Below are positions 44,894 to 54,205 of a stretch of 64,000 bases of DNA, piece after piece. This DNA is from Capnocytophaga granulosa ATCC 51502 (GTDB taxonomy: Bacteria > Bacteroidota > Bacteroidia > Flavobacteriales > Flavobacteriaceae), in NCBI RefSeq assembly GCF_000411115.1, contig NZ_KE150242.1, positions 800,218 through 864,217 on the forward strand, given 5' to 3'. The notes beneath the pieces were generated by a model. That model ran no database searches and was not told the origin of the DNA. It saw nothing but the letters and a program-made list of their open reading frames with translations. The translations under genes and the position numbers were made by a program. Positions within the stretch are counted from its first letter, which is position 1, and each line of letters starts with the position of its first letter.

Positions 44894-45982
44894 TTATCTC
44901 CAGATGAGTCGTTGCTCTGCTGATATGGGGTATTTCCCATCTTTGGGATAGAATATAGTACCGTCATTATCGGCATCAAGATCTCTAGTTTTGCCATTAT
45001 TCTCTATAATGATAAGCATATTGACTACCGCTGCAGTCCCAAATACCGCTGGGTCATAGGCATAGGGCACTGCAGAGTGTCTGGGTTGTCCTGTAAAGGC
45101 AATATACTTCCCATCTGGAGAAAAGGATGGGAGACGCTCTCCACCTGAATAATAAGTTCTTGCATCGGTAATGCCATCTACCTTTGAAGTAGTTACTTGG
45201 TAGTGTGAGTCCTCTTGTATATCATAGAGCCAAATATGCTTATCACCCCTTCTGAAGACAAATTGTGTCCCTTGTGGGTTCATATTGAGCATCTCTATAT
45301 CATCAAATGGGAGCTTTTTTACATAGGTCATATGCCAATTATTGCTTTCTGAGGCTTTTATGAGTTCATTATCTACACTAAGGAAAAGTTCCCCAACACT
45401 TGACCAGCCTACGATATTGATCCTATGCGGCTCATATCCATCAATATTAAATTCTTTTAGCACACGCCCGCTACTCCTATCCAATATACTTGCAGGATTA
45501 TCATCATTATAACCCATAGATTTTTGGGCTTGTACAGCAACAAAACGTTCGTCAGGCGAGAGGAAAAAACCTACCCCGCCAGCGGCACCTACCTCATAAC
45601 CATTGAAGTCAAAGGAATTGATTTTACGCTTATCGAAATCATCATCTCTGGTAGCTGCACCAGATTTCTTCTCAAGCATAGGTAGATAGGTAAATTGAAG
45701 ATAATCCGTCTGATATTGGCCATAAGGTCGTTTTGCCCAAGCCACCAATAGCTTCTGGCCATCCCAAGAGACATCATACTTATCAACTATATTGCTCTTG
45801 AATATCTCAGTAATGTTTCTCCCTGAGCGAAGGTCATAATACCCATACCCACCTGCAAATTGGTAGTATATACCACTGCCTGTAACCCCTAAAGTACCTG
45901 CTGCTGATTCCTCATTATCTTTACTGCAAGAAAAGTACAAAAATAACGAGGCAATAACTATTGTAAAAGTTAATTTCTTCAT
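44894..45982 (-). CDS. Lipoprotein with TolB-like beta-propeller repeats
   Basis: 362 residues from ATG 45982. Lipoprotein signal ending YFSC (about Cys19-20). Repeats such as YDVSWDGQKLLVAW, FFLSPDERFVAVQ, LNMNPQGTQFVFRR and PSFSPDGKYIAFTG are PD40/WD40-like propeller blades. An envelope protein of unknown partner. A promoter 22-52 nt upstream of the start excludes the longer ORF. Confidence 0.75.
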   Translation of the reverse strand: MKKLTFTIVIASLFLYFSCSKDNEESAAGTLGVTGSGIYYQFAGGYGYYDLRSGRNITEIFKSNIVDKYDVSWDGQKLLVAWAKRPYGQYQTDYLQFTYLPMLEKKSGAATRDDDFDKRKINSFDFNGYEVGAAGGVGFFLSPDERFVAVQAQKSMGYNDDNPASILDRSSGRVLKEFNIDGYEPHRINIVGWSSVGELFLSVDNELIKASESNNWHMTYVKKLPFDDIEMLNMNPQGTQFVFRRGDKHIWLYDIQEDSHYQVTTSKVDGITDARTYYSGGERLPSFSPDGKYIAFTGQPRHSAVPYAYDPAVFGTAAVVNMLIIIENNGKTRDLDADNDGTIFYPKDGKYPISAEQRLIWR

Positions 45983-46003
45983 ATCTATATTATTTATTGA
46001 GGA

Positions 46004-46034
46004 CAAAAATATAAAATCCTGAAATACAAAACAA
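46004..46034 (-). promoter_or_regulatory. Promoter of the beta-propeller lipoprotein
   Basis: Minus strand TTG (46034-46032), 20-nt spacer, TATTTTTG (46011-46004). Confidence 0.65.
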
Positions 46035-46142
46035 AATTACACCTTTATATTTTTGTTAATCTTCATCTCTAAAAAGTTAATCCTCAATGGATAGCAGGCT
46101 TTGCATGAAAAGGAAGAAATCGTTACTTAAAGTAAAATCCTG

Positions 46143-46502
46143 TTATTTGTCAAAGATAAATACTAAGAAACAGCCAGTGGCATAGCAGAGAATATCCTCA
46201 AAGGAAAAGTAATTCCCTAGTAGAATATACCCAAGAGTACCCTTGCCAAAACCGAAGAAAGTAGCCAACTTAAAGTACTGTAGTATCTCCACAAATACAG
46301 CAAAGCAGAAAATCCCTATAAGTAATTTCTTGGTGTTCTTGATACGGAAAAAGGCTCTAATAAAACAATAAATCAGTATCACTACCAAAATATCCCCCAA
46401 GTATGCCCGTACAAAGGAAACACTCTTGAATAAAGTGGCGATGGCTACCTCTACCAAAAAGATGATCAGGGCAGCAAAGAAGTATTTGGAATTGAATTTC
46501 AT
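46143..46502 (-). CDS. DUF2809 membrane protein
   Basis: 119 residues, four transmembrane helices; GDILVVILIYCFIRAF and FEDILCYATGCFLVFI match DUF2809. Role unknown. Its ATG overlaps the Nudix gene stop by 4 nt, so the two are translated together. Confidence 0.8.
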   Translation of the reverse strand: MKFNSKYFFAALIIFLVEVAIATLFKSVSFVRAYLGDILVVILIYCFIRAFFRIKNTKKLLIGIFCFAVFVEILQYFKLATFFGFGKGTLGYILLGNYFSFEDILCYATGCFLVFIFDK

Positions 46503-47014
46503 TGGTTTAAGTAATATTTTTCAATGACTGTTCTTACAGAGACGAAACCTATTTTACTAAGGTCTATTTCAGGTATGGGAATCCATTGTAAGGACTTGAT
46601 TTCATCGGCTGCCCTTACAGAAACAGGCACATCCAAGGGGCATTCGTAGAAGATATCCATAGTACGATAAGGAATATTCTTGTACAGATAGTGATTGGGT
46701 TGAGTCGTTACATATTTTAGTTGGCTTGGTGTTATCTCTAAGCCCAATTCTTCATTTACCTCACGACAAGCGGCTGCTTCGGCATTCTCATCTGGGTCTA
46801 TAAAGCCTCCGGGGAGGTCAAGTTTGCCCTTGTCTGGGTCTATATTACGCACCGCAAAAAGGATTTCCCTCTCGCGCCTAAAGATAACTGCCACGGCAGC
46901 AGCTATATTATGGTAATAGACAAAACCACAATGGTGACAGAGAAAACGTACTAAATTAGGAAACTCTATATCCTTGCTTCCACAGTGGGGACAATAGGTG
47001 AAAATATTTTCCAT
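46499..47014 (-). CDS. Nudix hydrolase with zinc ribbon
   Basis: 171 residues. N-terminal zinc ribbon (Cys8, 11, 26, 29) as in NADH pyrophosphatase-type proteins. A full Nudix box GFIDPDENAEAAACREVNEELGL follows at about 68-90. Substrate is probably a nucleoside diphosphate derivative but cannot be read. A -7 element TACTTTTG is on the minus strand at 47042-47035. Confidence 0.88.
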   Translation of the reverse strand: MENIFTYCPHCGSKDIEFPNLVRFLCHHCGFVYYHNIAAAVAVIFRREREILFAVRNIDPDKGKLDLPGGFIDPDENAEAAACREVNEELGLEITPSQLKYVTTQPNHYLYKNIPYRTMDIFYECPLDVPVSVRAADEIKSLQWIPIPEIDLSKIGFVSVRTVIEKYYLNQ

Positions 47015-47114
47015 GATTACTCATTTTACAAGGACAAAAGTAGTGAAAATTACGGATATAGCCATGTAGAAAAAGAAAAATCATTTTTATAACCCAAAAT
47101 TCGTTATTTTTTCG

Positions 47115-47122
47115 TAAATTTG
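47115..47122 (+). promoter_or_regulatory. -7 element of the comM/yifB gene
   Basis: TAAATTTG, 36 nt before ATG 47159. It overlaps the TTG that opens the longer ORF at 47120, so that start is unlikely. Confidence 0.5.
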
Positions 47123-47158
47123 CTCTACACAAAAAATCTTTTTTCAAAAACAAAGAGC

Positions 47159-48700
47159 ATGTTAGTAAAGATCTATGGCAGTGCTGTTTATGGCGTAGAG
47201 GCAATTACCATTACCATTGAGGTCAATATAGATAAGGGTGTGGGCTACCACTTAGTAGGCCTACCCGACAATGCGATCAAGGAGAGTAACTTCCGTATAG
47301 AAGCAGCGCTACACAATAACCAATACAAAATCCCTGGAAAGAAAATCACGATCAATATGGCGCCTGCCGATATGCGCAAAGAGGGGTCAGCCTATGACTT
47401 GAGCTTTGCCATAGGCATCTTGGCGGCCAACGGACAGATACAGTGTGAGGAGATAGAGCGGTATATCATCATGGGAGAGCTTTCCCTGGACGGAAGTCTG
47501 CAACCCATCAAGGGTGCACTACCTATTGCAATCCAAGCCAGAAAGGAAGGGTTCAAGGGATTTATACTCCCTATGCAAAACGCCAAGGAAGCTGCTATAG
47601 TGAACAACTTAGAGGTGTATGGTGCGGAGAATATCAAGCAGGTTATAGACTTTCTCAATGGGGAAGATAGCTTGCAGCGGGTAGAGCTAAACACCCGTGA
47701 GGAGTTCTTCAAGCATGTGGAAACCCCAGAGTTTGACTTTGCCGATGTCAAAGGCCAAGAAAGTGTCAAGCGCTGTATGGAGATTGCCGCGGCGGGCGGA
47801 CATAACATTATACTCATTGGCCCTCCTGGTTCTGGTAAGACCATGCTGGCCAAGCGCCTACCTGGCATACTGCCTCCTATGACCTTGCAAGAAGCCTTAG
47901 AAACTACTAAGATACACAGTGTAGTGGGGCGGGTCAAAGACAATGGACTTATCTGTCAGCGGCCTTTTCGCAGTCCACACCATACCATATCGGACGTGGC
48001 GCTAGTGGGAGGAGGTAGCTATCCACAGCCAGGGGAAATATCCTTGGCACACAATGGAGTACTCTTTTTGGACGAACTCCCCGAATTCAAGCGTAGTGTA
48101 TTGGAGGTGATGCGCCAACCCTTGGAGGACAGAGAGGTTACTATCTCTCGCACTAAGTTCTCCATCACCTATCCCGCTTCGTTCATGCTGGTTGCCAGTA
48201 TGAATCCTTCACCCAGTGGTTATTTCAATGATCCTGATGCACCTATGGTAAGCTCCCCTGCCGAGATGCAGCGGTACTTGAGCAAGATTTCTGGGCCTTT
48301 GCTCGATAGGATAGATATACATATAGAGGTCAATCCCGTACCTTTTGAAAAACTTGCCCAGCGGGAAAAGGCCGAAAGCAGTACCGCCATTCGCGAGCGG
48401 GTCATACGAGCCAGAGAAATACAGACCCAGCGATTTGCCCAGTATGAACATATCCACTACAATGCCCAGATGAGTAGCCAACAGATAGGCAAATACTGCC
48501 ATGTAGAGACCTCCTCCTTGGCCATGCTCAAGAAAGCCATGGAACGGCTTAACCTTTCGGCGCGTGCCTATGACCGCATCCTAAAGGTAGCCCGTACCAT
48601 AGCCGACTTGGAAGGAGCGGAAACCATACAGGAGCACCATATAGGCGAGGCCATACAATACCGCAGCCTTGACCGAGAAGGCTGGTTGGGCGGGTTCTAA
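47159..48700 (+). CDS. comM: YifB/ComM-type Mg-chelatase-like AAA+ helicase
   Basis: 513 residues from ATG 47159. N-terminal Lon-like domain (GVGYHLVGLPDNAIKES), AAA+ module with Walker A GPPGSGKT (about 221-228), Walker B VLFLDELPEF, and C-terminal Mg-chelatase domain (NLSARAYDRILKVARTIADL). ComM helps branch migration during natural transformation. In non-competent bacteria the same family is called YifB. Converges on the SGNH gene with 7 bp between stops. Confidence 0.93.
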   Translation: MLVKIYGSAVYGVEAITITIEVNIDKGVGYHLVGLPDNAIKESNFRIEAALHNNQYKIPGKKITINMAPADMRKEGSAYDLSFAIGILAANGQIQCEEIERYIIMGELSLDGSLQPIKGALPIAIQARKEGFKGFILPMQNAKEAAIVNNLEVYGAENIKQVIDFLNGEDSLQRVELNTREEFFKHVETPEFDFADVKGQESVKRCMEIAAAGGHNIILIGPPGSGKTMLAKRLPGILPPMTLQEALETTKIHSVVGRVKDNGLICQRPFRSPHHTISDVALVGGGSYPQPGEISLAHNGVLFLDELPEFKRSVLEVMRQPLEDREVTISRTKFSITYPASFMLVASMNPSPSGYFNDPDAPMVSSPAEMQRYLSKISGPLLDRIDIHIEVNPVPFEKLAQREKAESSTAIRERVIRAREIQTQRFAQYEHIHYNAQMSSQQIGKYCHVETSSLAMLKKAMERLNLSARAYDRILKVARTIADLEGAETIQEHHIGEAIQYRSLDREGWLGGF

Positions 48701-48707
48701 AAGTAGC

Positions 48708-50237
48708 TTATTTTTTGTACATATCGGGAGATTGTACCGAAAGCAAGTCCTCTACCAAGTTCTGGAATAGCAGTTGTGCCATACGCTCGGTACCCTTGTC
48801 AGAGAAATGTACCAAGTCGCTGGCTGCCATGCGGTTATCATACCATATCTTCATAGAGTTCTTGCCGCCCATGGCCTCGTACATACTAAAGAACGCAAAG
48901 CCATTCTCAGCCGTTTGCTTTTTCATCTCCTCTACCAGTTCTGGGATAATGTCATAAGTGGTCTTGGTACTTCGCTTAAGCATATCGCTGGGGCCTATTA
49001 GGATAAAGAGGGCATCGGGGTTGCGCTTCTGTACCCACTGCATATTGGTAATGATACGTTTTACGCTGGAGGCTACCTTGTTTTTGGTCAGATATGGAAC
49101 AAGGTTTCCCCCGAATTGGAAGATAATAATATCGGGTTTCAGCTCGCGACTCATCGCATCGTAAGTATCCTGAATACGGGTAAAGTGAAAGCCCGAATCC
49201 CCACGCGTAGGGATATTATCTGCCTGTACCCCCTCAGTGCTACCTGCTGTTACCCCATAGAAATCAGGGCTTTTGGTACTGGAGAACTGCACTCTGAGTT
49301 TCTTGGGCGTAGCAGAAAAGTTCAGCTTATAAGCATGGTAGGCACCATCGGCTATAAGCGTATCCTTTCTTATCTCCTTATTATCTTCATAGACAATGAC
49401 TAAGGCTGGTGTCGTACAATTACCATAATGTATAGTTACTTGGTTGTACTGGCTAAGCCTATTGTAATAAGAGTGCGAAGGAGAAATGGTAAAAGAAGCC
49501 GTCTTAAGCCCTGCCGTCTCACCACGTGCGGGAGCAAAACGGCAAACATTGGCATAAAGCCCATACTGATTGTTCTGCAAAAGGTCTTTGTTCTTGCGCT
49601 GTTCGGCATTGAAAAGCGCGTAGCGATACCAGTTTCCAGAAGTCTGTTCTATGATACTGCGCTGCCCATAAGGCATCTTGATAGGAAAGTAGCCAGGCCC
49701 TGTCCCTCCATAGAGTGTTTGTAGACCATTGCGTAAATAAGCAGTGATACGGTCGCCCTCTAGCTTGGAATCTCCATAATGAAGAATACGACAAGAGGGC
49801 TGGCTGAGCTTCTCATGCAGCTTCTTAACAAAGTCCTTAGCGGGTTCAGGATAATAGATCTGCCCCTCCACATTGCTCACCAAGGGAGGATTTCCCGCTG
49901 AGAGGAAAGCACCAATGGAGTCTCGCAATTGATTCATATCCTCTGGGAAGACGAACTTATGCCTATTGACCATAGTTGTCGCCCCCATTGTATCTTTTTC
50001 AACTTTCTCAAGATCAGGCTCTTTCCCCTGTATAATCGCCATAGCCTTATCGTTGGTAATATGCTCTTGACGGGAGAAGATATCCCAGAAAGTAGGGTAC
50101 TTCATTTGGAAATTACCGATTCTTATTCCATGGGCTACTTCGTTCTCTTCGTCCATATATTCACGGCTAACAAAGGTAAGCCATAGCAAAGAGAGCAATA
50201 CACCGAGCATAAAGATTACTATTTTCTTAGGAGACAT
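48708..50237 (-). CDS. SGNH/GDSL-type hydrolase, membrane-anchored
   Basis: 509 residues. One N-terminal membrane anchor (about 5-23). SGNH blocks: HYGDSKLEGD (Ser about 157), FQFGGN (about 375) and DLVHFSDKG (His about 475). A central beta-rich insert (about 250-330) resembles a carbohydrate-binding module. Related to peptidoglycan or exopolysaccharide O-acetyl hydrolases/transferases seen next to MBOAT genes, but no MBOAT gene is adjacent. Confidence 0.82.
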   Translation of the reverse strand: MSPKKIVIFMLGVLLSLLWLTFVSREYMDEENEVAHGIRIGNFQMKYPTFWDIFSRQEHITNDKAMAIIQGKEPDLEKVEKDTMGATTMVNRHKFVFPEDMNQLRDSIGAFLSAGNPPLVSNVEGQIYYPEPAKDFVKKLHEKLSQPSCRILHYGDSKLEGDRITAYLRNGLQTLYGGTGPGYFPIKMPYGQRSIIEQTSGNWYRYALFNAEQRKNKDLLQNNQYGLYANVCRFAPARGETAGLKTASFTISPSHSYYNRLSQYNQVTIHYGNCTTPALVIVYEDNKEIRKDTLIADGAYHAYKLNFSATPKKLRVQFSSTKSPDFYGVTAGSTEGVQADNIPTRGDSGFHFTRIQDTYDAMSRELKPDIIIFQFGGNLVPYLTKNKVASSVKRIITNMQWVQKRNPDALFILIGPSDMLKRSTKTTYDIIPELVEEMKKQTAENGFAFFSMYEAMGGKNSMKIWYDNRMAASDLVHFSDKGTERMAQLLFQNLVEDLLSVQSPDMYKK

Positions 50238-50311
50238 CTGCTATTATTTTTGGGTGCAAATATAGGAATAAAATGTAATACCAAAATATACAAGCGCATA
50301 ATTTCATTAAC

Positions 50312-53053
50312 CTACTTTTCAACAAAGGGTAGCGCAGGGTCATATATCTCTTTTAGGAGTTGTATGAGCTTTTGTTCAAATGCATCTCGTACATGCGTAT
50401 CCACAGGGCTTATATCCTTATCCTTACCATTTCTAAAGCCTATAAAGCCCAATTTGAGTCTTCTAAAGGAGTAGTTCCCTACATATACCCGCTTATCCTC
50501 CCCTATCATTCCCGTTTTGAAGAGCAAATAGGCATACATAAGCAATTGGAAGGCTTTGGAGTAATCGTAATCCACAATCAGGTTTTCCCATTTCTTCTCA
50601 TTGAGGGCTACCTGTCCTTTTTCTACAATACCTGACTTATAGTCTACTATATAGATATCTTCGCCTCGTTGTTCTACACGGTCTATCGTTCCATTGAAGC
50701 GAATAGGGAAAGGGAAATCATCATATTGGACATCTATCTGTATTTTTTCTTCTAAGTATAGGAGCTTTACCACATTGTTGGATACATTCCTCTGGTCTAT
50801 ATCCAAAAATTTCATCACATATTCCTCAATGGTACGTTGTACAAAGATGTTTTTACCTGCTATTTCTTCGTTCTGTTGGTACTCTTTGAATACTGTTTTC
50901 GTTGTCTCGGCTACGTCCTTTCTTATTTTGTCTATATCCTGTTTGGAGATGACTTTATCTTCATAATCTTGGTAAAGCAATTCCAATATTCTATGAATGA
51001 TAGTTCCCAGTGAGCGGTCTTCTACAATTTCCTCTACTTCAGCATCGTCCCTTATATCCAAGATTTGCTGCTGGTAGAAGTCAATAGGGTTTCTTACATA
51101 GGTAGTAAGTGAGGAAGAGGAGAATCCCTTTCGGTGTTTGGGATCACCTCCTGTGGCTATCGCGACCAATTTGTCTATAATCTGTTTGTCTTTAGCTATC
51201 TCAACAGGTTGTTGTTCTATTATCTTCACCTCAGGGAATCTTACTTCGGGCTTTATCTTGTAGTCAGAGAGCAATTGTAGTATAAATCGGCTCTTCTCAC
51301 TTCCTTTAAGTCCATCGGTTTCTGTATTGTAAAAAAGTATTGCCTTTTCCGAGTGCTGGAGTATTCTATAAAAGTAATAAGCATACATATAATCAGACTC
51401 TTTGTAAGTAGGCAATCCCAAATTAGCTCTGACATCAAAAGGAATTAGTGAATTAACCGTATTTCCTTTAGGGAAAATACCCTCGTTCATAGAGGTGAGT
51501 AGTACATTCTTAAAGTGTATGTTCTGCGCTTCCAGTATACCCATTATTTGCAATCCTTTCAGTGGCTCTCCTCTGAAATTAAGCTTTTGTTTGACCAACA
51601 AATCATTATAGATATAGTACAAAGACTTCACACTATCTACGAAATGATGTTTTTCTTGTAAGTAATAGATCTGATTGAAGAGTTCATAGAAATTGTACAA
51701 GTATTCTAAGTTCAGAAGGTTTTCTTTATCCTCTTTTTCCAAAGATTCTTTAATCACTAAAAGCAACTCTATGATGTTTTTAATCAATTTGCTTACTGAA
51801 ATATTCTTCTGGTCATCAAAAAGCAAATCTATAATAGTAGCATCTTTTTCTTTTTTATATTTGTCCAATGTTTTTTTATATACATAGGACAAGTTATGTT
51901 CGTTGATATAGGTTATAGTATCTTTTTTATAGTTTTCTGAAAGCAAACTACTCAAGAAAGGTTGCTCTAAGAGTGATTTTACTTCTTTGTGATACCATCT
52001 CCCTGAAATATAGAGCTTAAAGTAAGCTGAAATAAGATCATGTACAGGCGTTTGTTGTAAGGGATAGCCCATGGTGATATTGATAGAGAGTTTGTTGGTA
52101 TCTATAGCCTGTAATAAGGGTAGTAACATATCACTATCACTAAGGACGATGGCTGTTTGTTCGAGTTCATTGGTAGGAATTTCCTCTAAGAGGGAAGTAA
52201 GCAGGTGTATTTGGTTCACTTGCTTAGGTGTCCCATACACTTGTATCTTTGTATTGAGCTGGTCTTCTACAATCCATTTCTTGGTTGTTCCTCTTCTGTA
52301 GTAGCGCCATTTGTCTAAGTAGTTTTCTATAAAGTATCCCGCACTGTGTTGGCTATTGAGGAAGTGTTTTTCTATATCCCAATAGATATCCCCTTGCATC
52401 TCCTCCAAGATATACTGTATTACCTTCTCTTGCGCTACACTTAGGGCATTGAACCCTACAAAAAGGTGTAGTTTCTCTTCGTTTGCCCTCTTGTATGCGT
52501 CCATCTGCTCATAGGCTACCCGTGCGATAAAGCCTTGGTAGCCCTGTCGCTGCTTATACATCTCCTTATGGAGTGCGTTGTAATAAGTACCCAGAGTACG
52601 CCAAAAAGCCAAGTGCTTTTCTTGCATCTCGGTAAGTTTTTCGCCTAATGACCAGTGTTCTACTTCCTTTATCGCTTCCACATAGGGGAATATATCATTA
52701 TAAGCGATGAGGTATTGGTCTATATCGTCAAAATCTTTCCAAAGCATTTTCCCCCAGCCGACAAACTTTTCAAAGTCATCTACCTCAGTGGTAGTATGCT
52801 CTTTATATACTTTGTAGAGTTCAAATAGGCCTTGCACCTCGGACATCTTTTTTATCCCAGAGATACGCTCCAGTAAGTTGTCTAAGGTAATAAATTCAGG
52901 CGAGATACCTGCTTTACGGTACTTCTTGGCAAAGATTTCTCGCAAAAAAAGTGCCGACCGCCTATGGGGAGTTACCAATATAAGGTTTTCCGTAGGTACA
53001 TCGGCATAGTTTTCTAAATAATCTTCAATGACTTGCTCTAAAAACATAACCAT
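50312..53053 (-). CDS. AddB-like helicase/PD-(D/E)XK nuclease
   Basis: 913 residues. The N-terminus (LILVTPHRRSALFLREIF) takes the position of the AddB/RecC helicase-like domain, but no Walker A is visible. The C-terminus has a RecB-type nuclease: SSSLTTYVRNPIDFYQQQIL, GTIIHRILELLY (His), GTIDRVEQRGEDIYIVDYKSG (Asp, Asp-x-Lys; about 790-812). It likely works with an AddA/RecB helicase elsewhere for double-strand break processing. Starts ATG 53053 or 53047; a heptamer array lies 5 nt upstream. Confidence 0.85.
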   Translation of the reverse strand: MVMFLEQVIEDYLENYADVPTENLILVTPHRRSALFLREIFAKKYRKAGISPEFITLDNLLERISGIKKMSEVQGLFELYKVYKEHTTTEVDDFEKFVGWGKMLWKDFDDIDQYLIAYNDIFPYVEAIKEVEHWSLGEKLTEMQEKHLAFWRTLGTYYNALHKEMYKQRQGYQGFIARVAYEQMDAYKRANEEKLHLFVGFNALSVAQEKVIQYILEEMQGDIYWDIEKHFLNSQHSAGYFIENYLDKWRYYRRGTTKKWIVEDQLNTKIQVYGTPKQVNQIHLLTSLLEEIPTNELEQTAIVLSDSDMLLPLLQAIDTNKLSINITMGYPLQQTPVHDLISAYFKLYISGRWYHKEVKSLLEQPFLSSLLSENYKKDTITYINEHNLSYVYKKTLDKYKKEKDATIIDLLFDDQKNISVSKLIKNIIELLLVIKESLEKEDKENLLNLEYLYNFYELFNQIYYLQEKHHFVDSVKSLYYIYNDLLVKQKLNFRGEPLKGLQIMGILEAQNIHFKNVLLTSMNEGIFPKGNTVNSLIPFDVRANLGLPTYKESDYMYAYYFYRILQHSEKAILFYNTETDGLKGSEKSRFILQLLSDYKIKPEVRFPEVKIIEQQPVEIAKDKQIIDKLVAIATGGDPKHRKGFSSSSLTTYVRNPIDFYQQQILDIRDDAEVEEIVEDRSLGTIIHRILELLYQDYEDKVISKQDIDKIRKDVAETTKTVFKEYQQNEEIAGKNIFVQRTIEEYVMKFLDIDQRNVSNNVVKLLYLEEKIQIDVQYDDFPFPIRFNGTIDRVEQRGEDIYIVDYKSGIVEKGQVALNEKKWENLIVDYDYSKAFQLLMYAYLLFKTGMIGEDKRVYVGNYSFRRLKLGFIGFRNGKDKDISPVDTHVRDAFEQKLIQLLKEIYDPALPFVEK

Positions 53054-53058
53054 TTAAG

Positions 53059-53114
53059 TTTGAATTTTGAGTTTTGAATTTTGAGTTGTTGTATAACTCG
53101 AACTCAAAACTCAA
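53059..53114. repeat. Heptanucleotide array in inverted halves (TTTGAGT / AACTCAA type)
   Basis: Four units of TTTGAAT/TTTGAGT, two intermediate units, then two AACTCAA units, all in one 7-bp register. The halves are reverse complements, so the RNA can form a long AU-rich hairpin between the ureohydrolase stop and the AddB-like start. Same consensus family as 29950-30047. Confidence 0.85.
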
Positions 53115-53123
53115 AACTATTTA

Positions 53124-54011
53124 TCATTTTTTCTTTTTCTTGGTCTGCTTGCTGTTTTTGTTATACTTGTGGTAGTAAGCCAGCATCTTATAATATAGTT
53201 TGGCAGCTAAGAAAGCCGTTGGTTTAGCCGCTGGGCTGTCCATAAGTTCTACGATGTCAAAGGCAACCACATGGCACTTCTTAAATACTTTTCTAAGCAA
53301 CTTTAGCGTTGGGTACCACTGCAAGCCTCCTGGTTCGGGAGTTCCTGTAGAGGGGGCTATAGAAGGGTCAAAAGCATCTAAATCTATAGTGATATATACA
53401 TTGCCTGTTACCTTTTCCAACACTTCATTGATCCAATTCTCATTCTTGGCTATCTCATGAGCGAAGAACACCCTATTGTGAGGTAGGTATTGCTTTTCTT
53501 CAGCATCCATAGAACGGATACCCACCTGTACGAGTTTGTGCTTTTGGTTGGCCTCGAATACAGCACAAGCATGGTTATTCTTGGAGCCATGGTATTCGGG
53601 ACGCAAGTCGGTATGAGCGTCCAATTGCAATACCGTTAGTTGCTTATACTCCTCCCCTACGGCTCTTATAGAACCGATAGAAACGGAATGTTCCCCGCCT
53701 ATCAGGGTAAAGAGTTTTTCTCTGTCTTTGACCAGTTCTTTAGTTTTTTGATAAACCGCCTCTACCATCTTCTCTGGGGTGCTGTTCTCTGATACTTCTC
53801 CCGCTCTATAGACCCCATGTAGGTAGGGTTCGGAATCTGTTTCTATATCGTAAAGCTCCATATTCTCGGAGGCGTCCAAGAACAATTCAGGCCCCTTATC
53901 AGCGCCCTTGCCCCAAGTGGAGGTGCCATCGTAAGGAACGGTTACCAGTACTACTTTTGAGTTTTCATACGTTGCATTTTCGGCAGGTATGCCTGCATAT
54001 GTATTTTCCAT
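53124..54011 (-). CDS. Agmatinase/arginase family ureohydrolase
   Basis: 295 residues. All manganese ligands are present: His108 (GGEHS), Asp131/His133/Asp135 (DAHTD), Asp210/Asp212 (DLDAFDP). The SIAPSTGTPEPGG loop is of agmatinase type, so it probably releases urea from agmatine to give putrescine. A formimidoylglutamase or arginase role is not excluded. An unusual lysine tail (KQTKKKKK) closes the protein. No arginine decarboxylase gene is next to it, though these are often paired. Confidence 0.88.
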   Translation of the reverse strand: MENTYAGIPAENATYENSKVVLVTVPYDGTSTWGKGADKGPELFLDASENMELYDIETDSEPYLHGVYRAGEVSENSTPEKMVEAVYQKTKELVKDREKLFTLIGGEHSVSIGSIRAVGEEYKQLTVLQLDAHTDLRPEYHGSKNNHACAVFEANQKHKLVQVGIRSMDAEEKQYLPHNRVFFAHEIAKNENWINEVLEKVTGNVYITIDLDAFDPSIAPSTGTPEPGGLQWYPTLKLLRKVFKKCHVVAFDIVELMDSPAAKPTAFLAAKLYYKMLAYYHKYNKNSKQTKKKKK

Positions 54012-54152
54012 TACTGTAAATGTTTTGATTTAAATAGGGGTAAAATTACTATTTTTAGAGCAATTACTACGTTTATTTAACTATTATTTGTGAGTTATAA
54101 TACCCTCTCTTATTTTTTTCGGAAGGGTTTCCTGCTTATCTAAAAAATTATG

Positions 54153-54160
54153 TACTTTTG
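54153..54160 (+). promoter_or_regulatory. -7 element of holB
   Basis: TACTTTTG, 46 nt before ATG 54206. The longer ORF start (TTG 54158) lies inside it and can be dismissed. No clear -33. Confidence 0.5.
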
Positions 54161-54205
54161 TACTGTTTTTTCTTGGTCATCTTGGCCGAGGCTATTTGCT
54201 ATATT

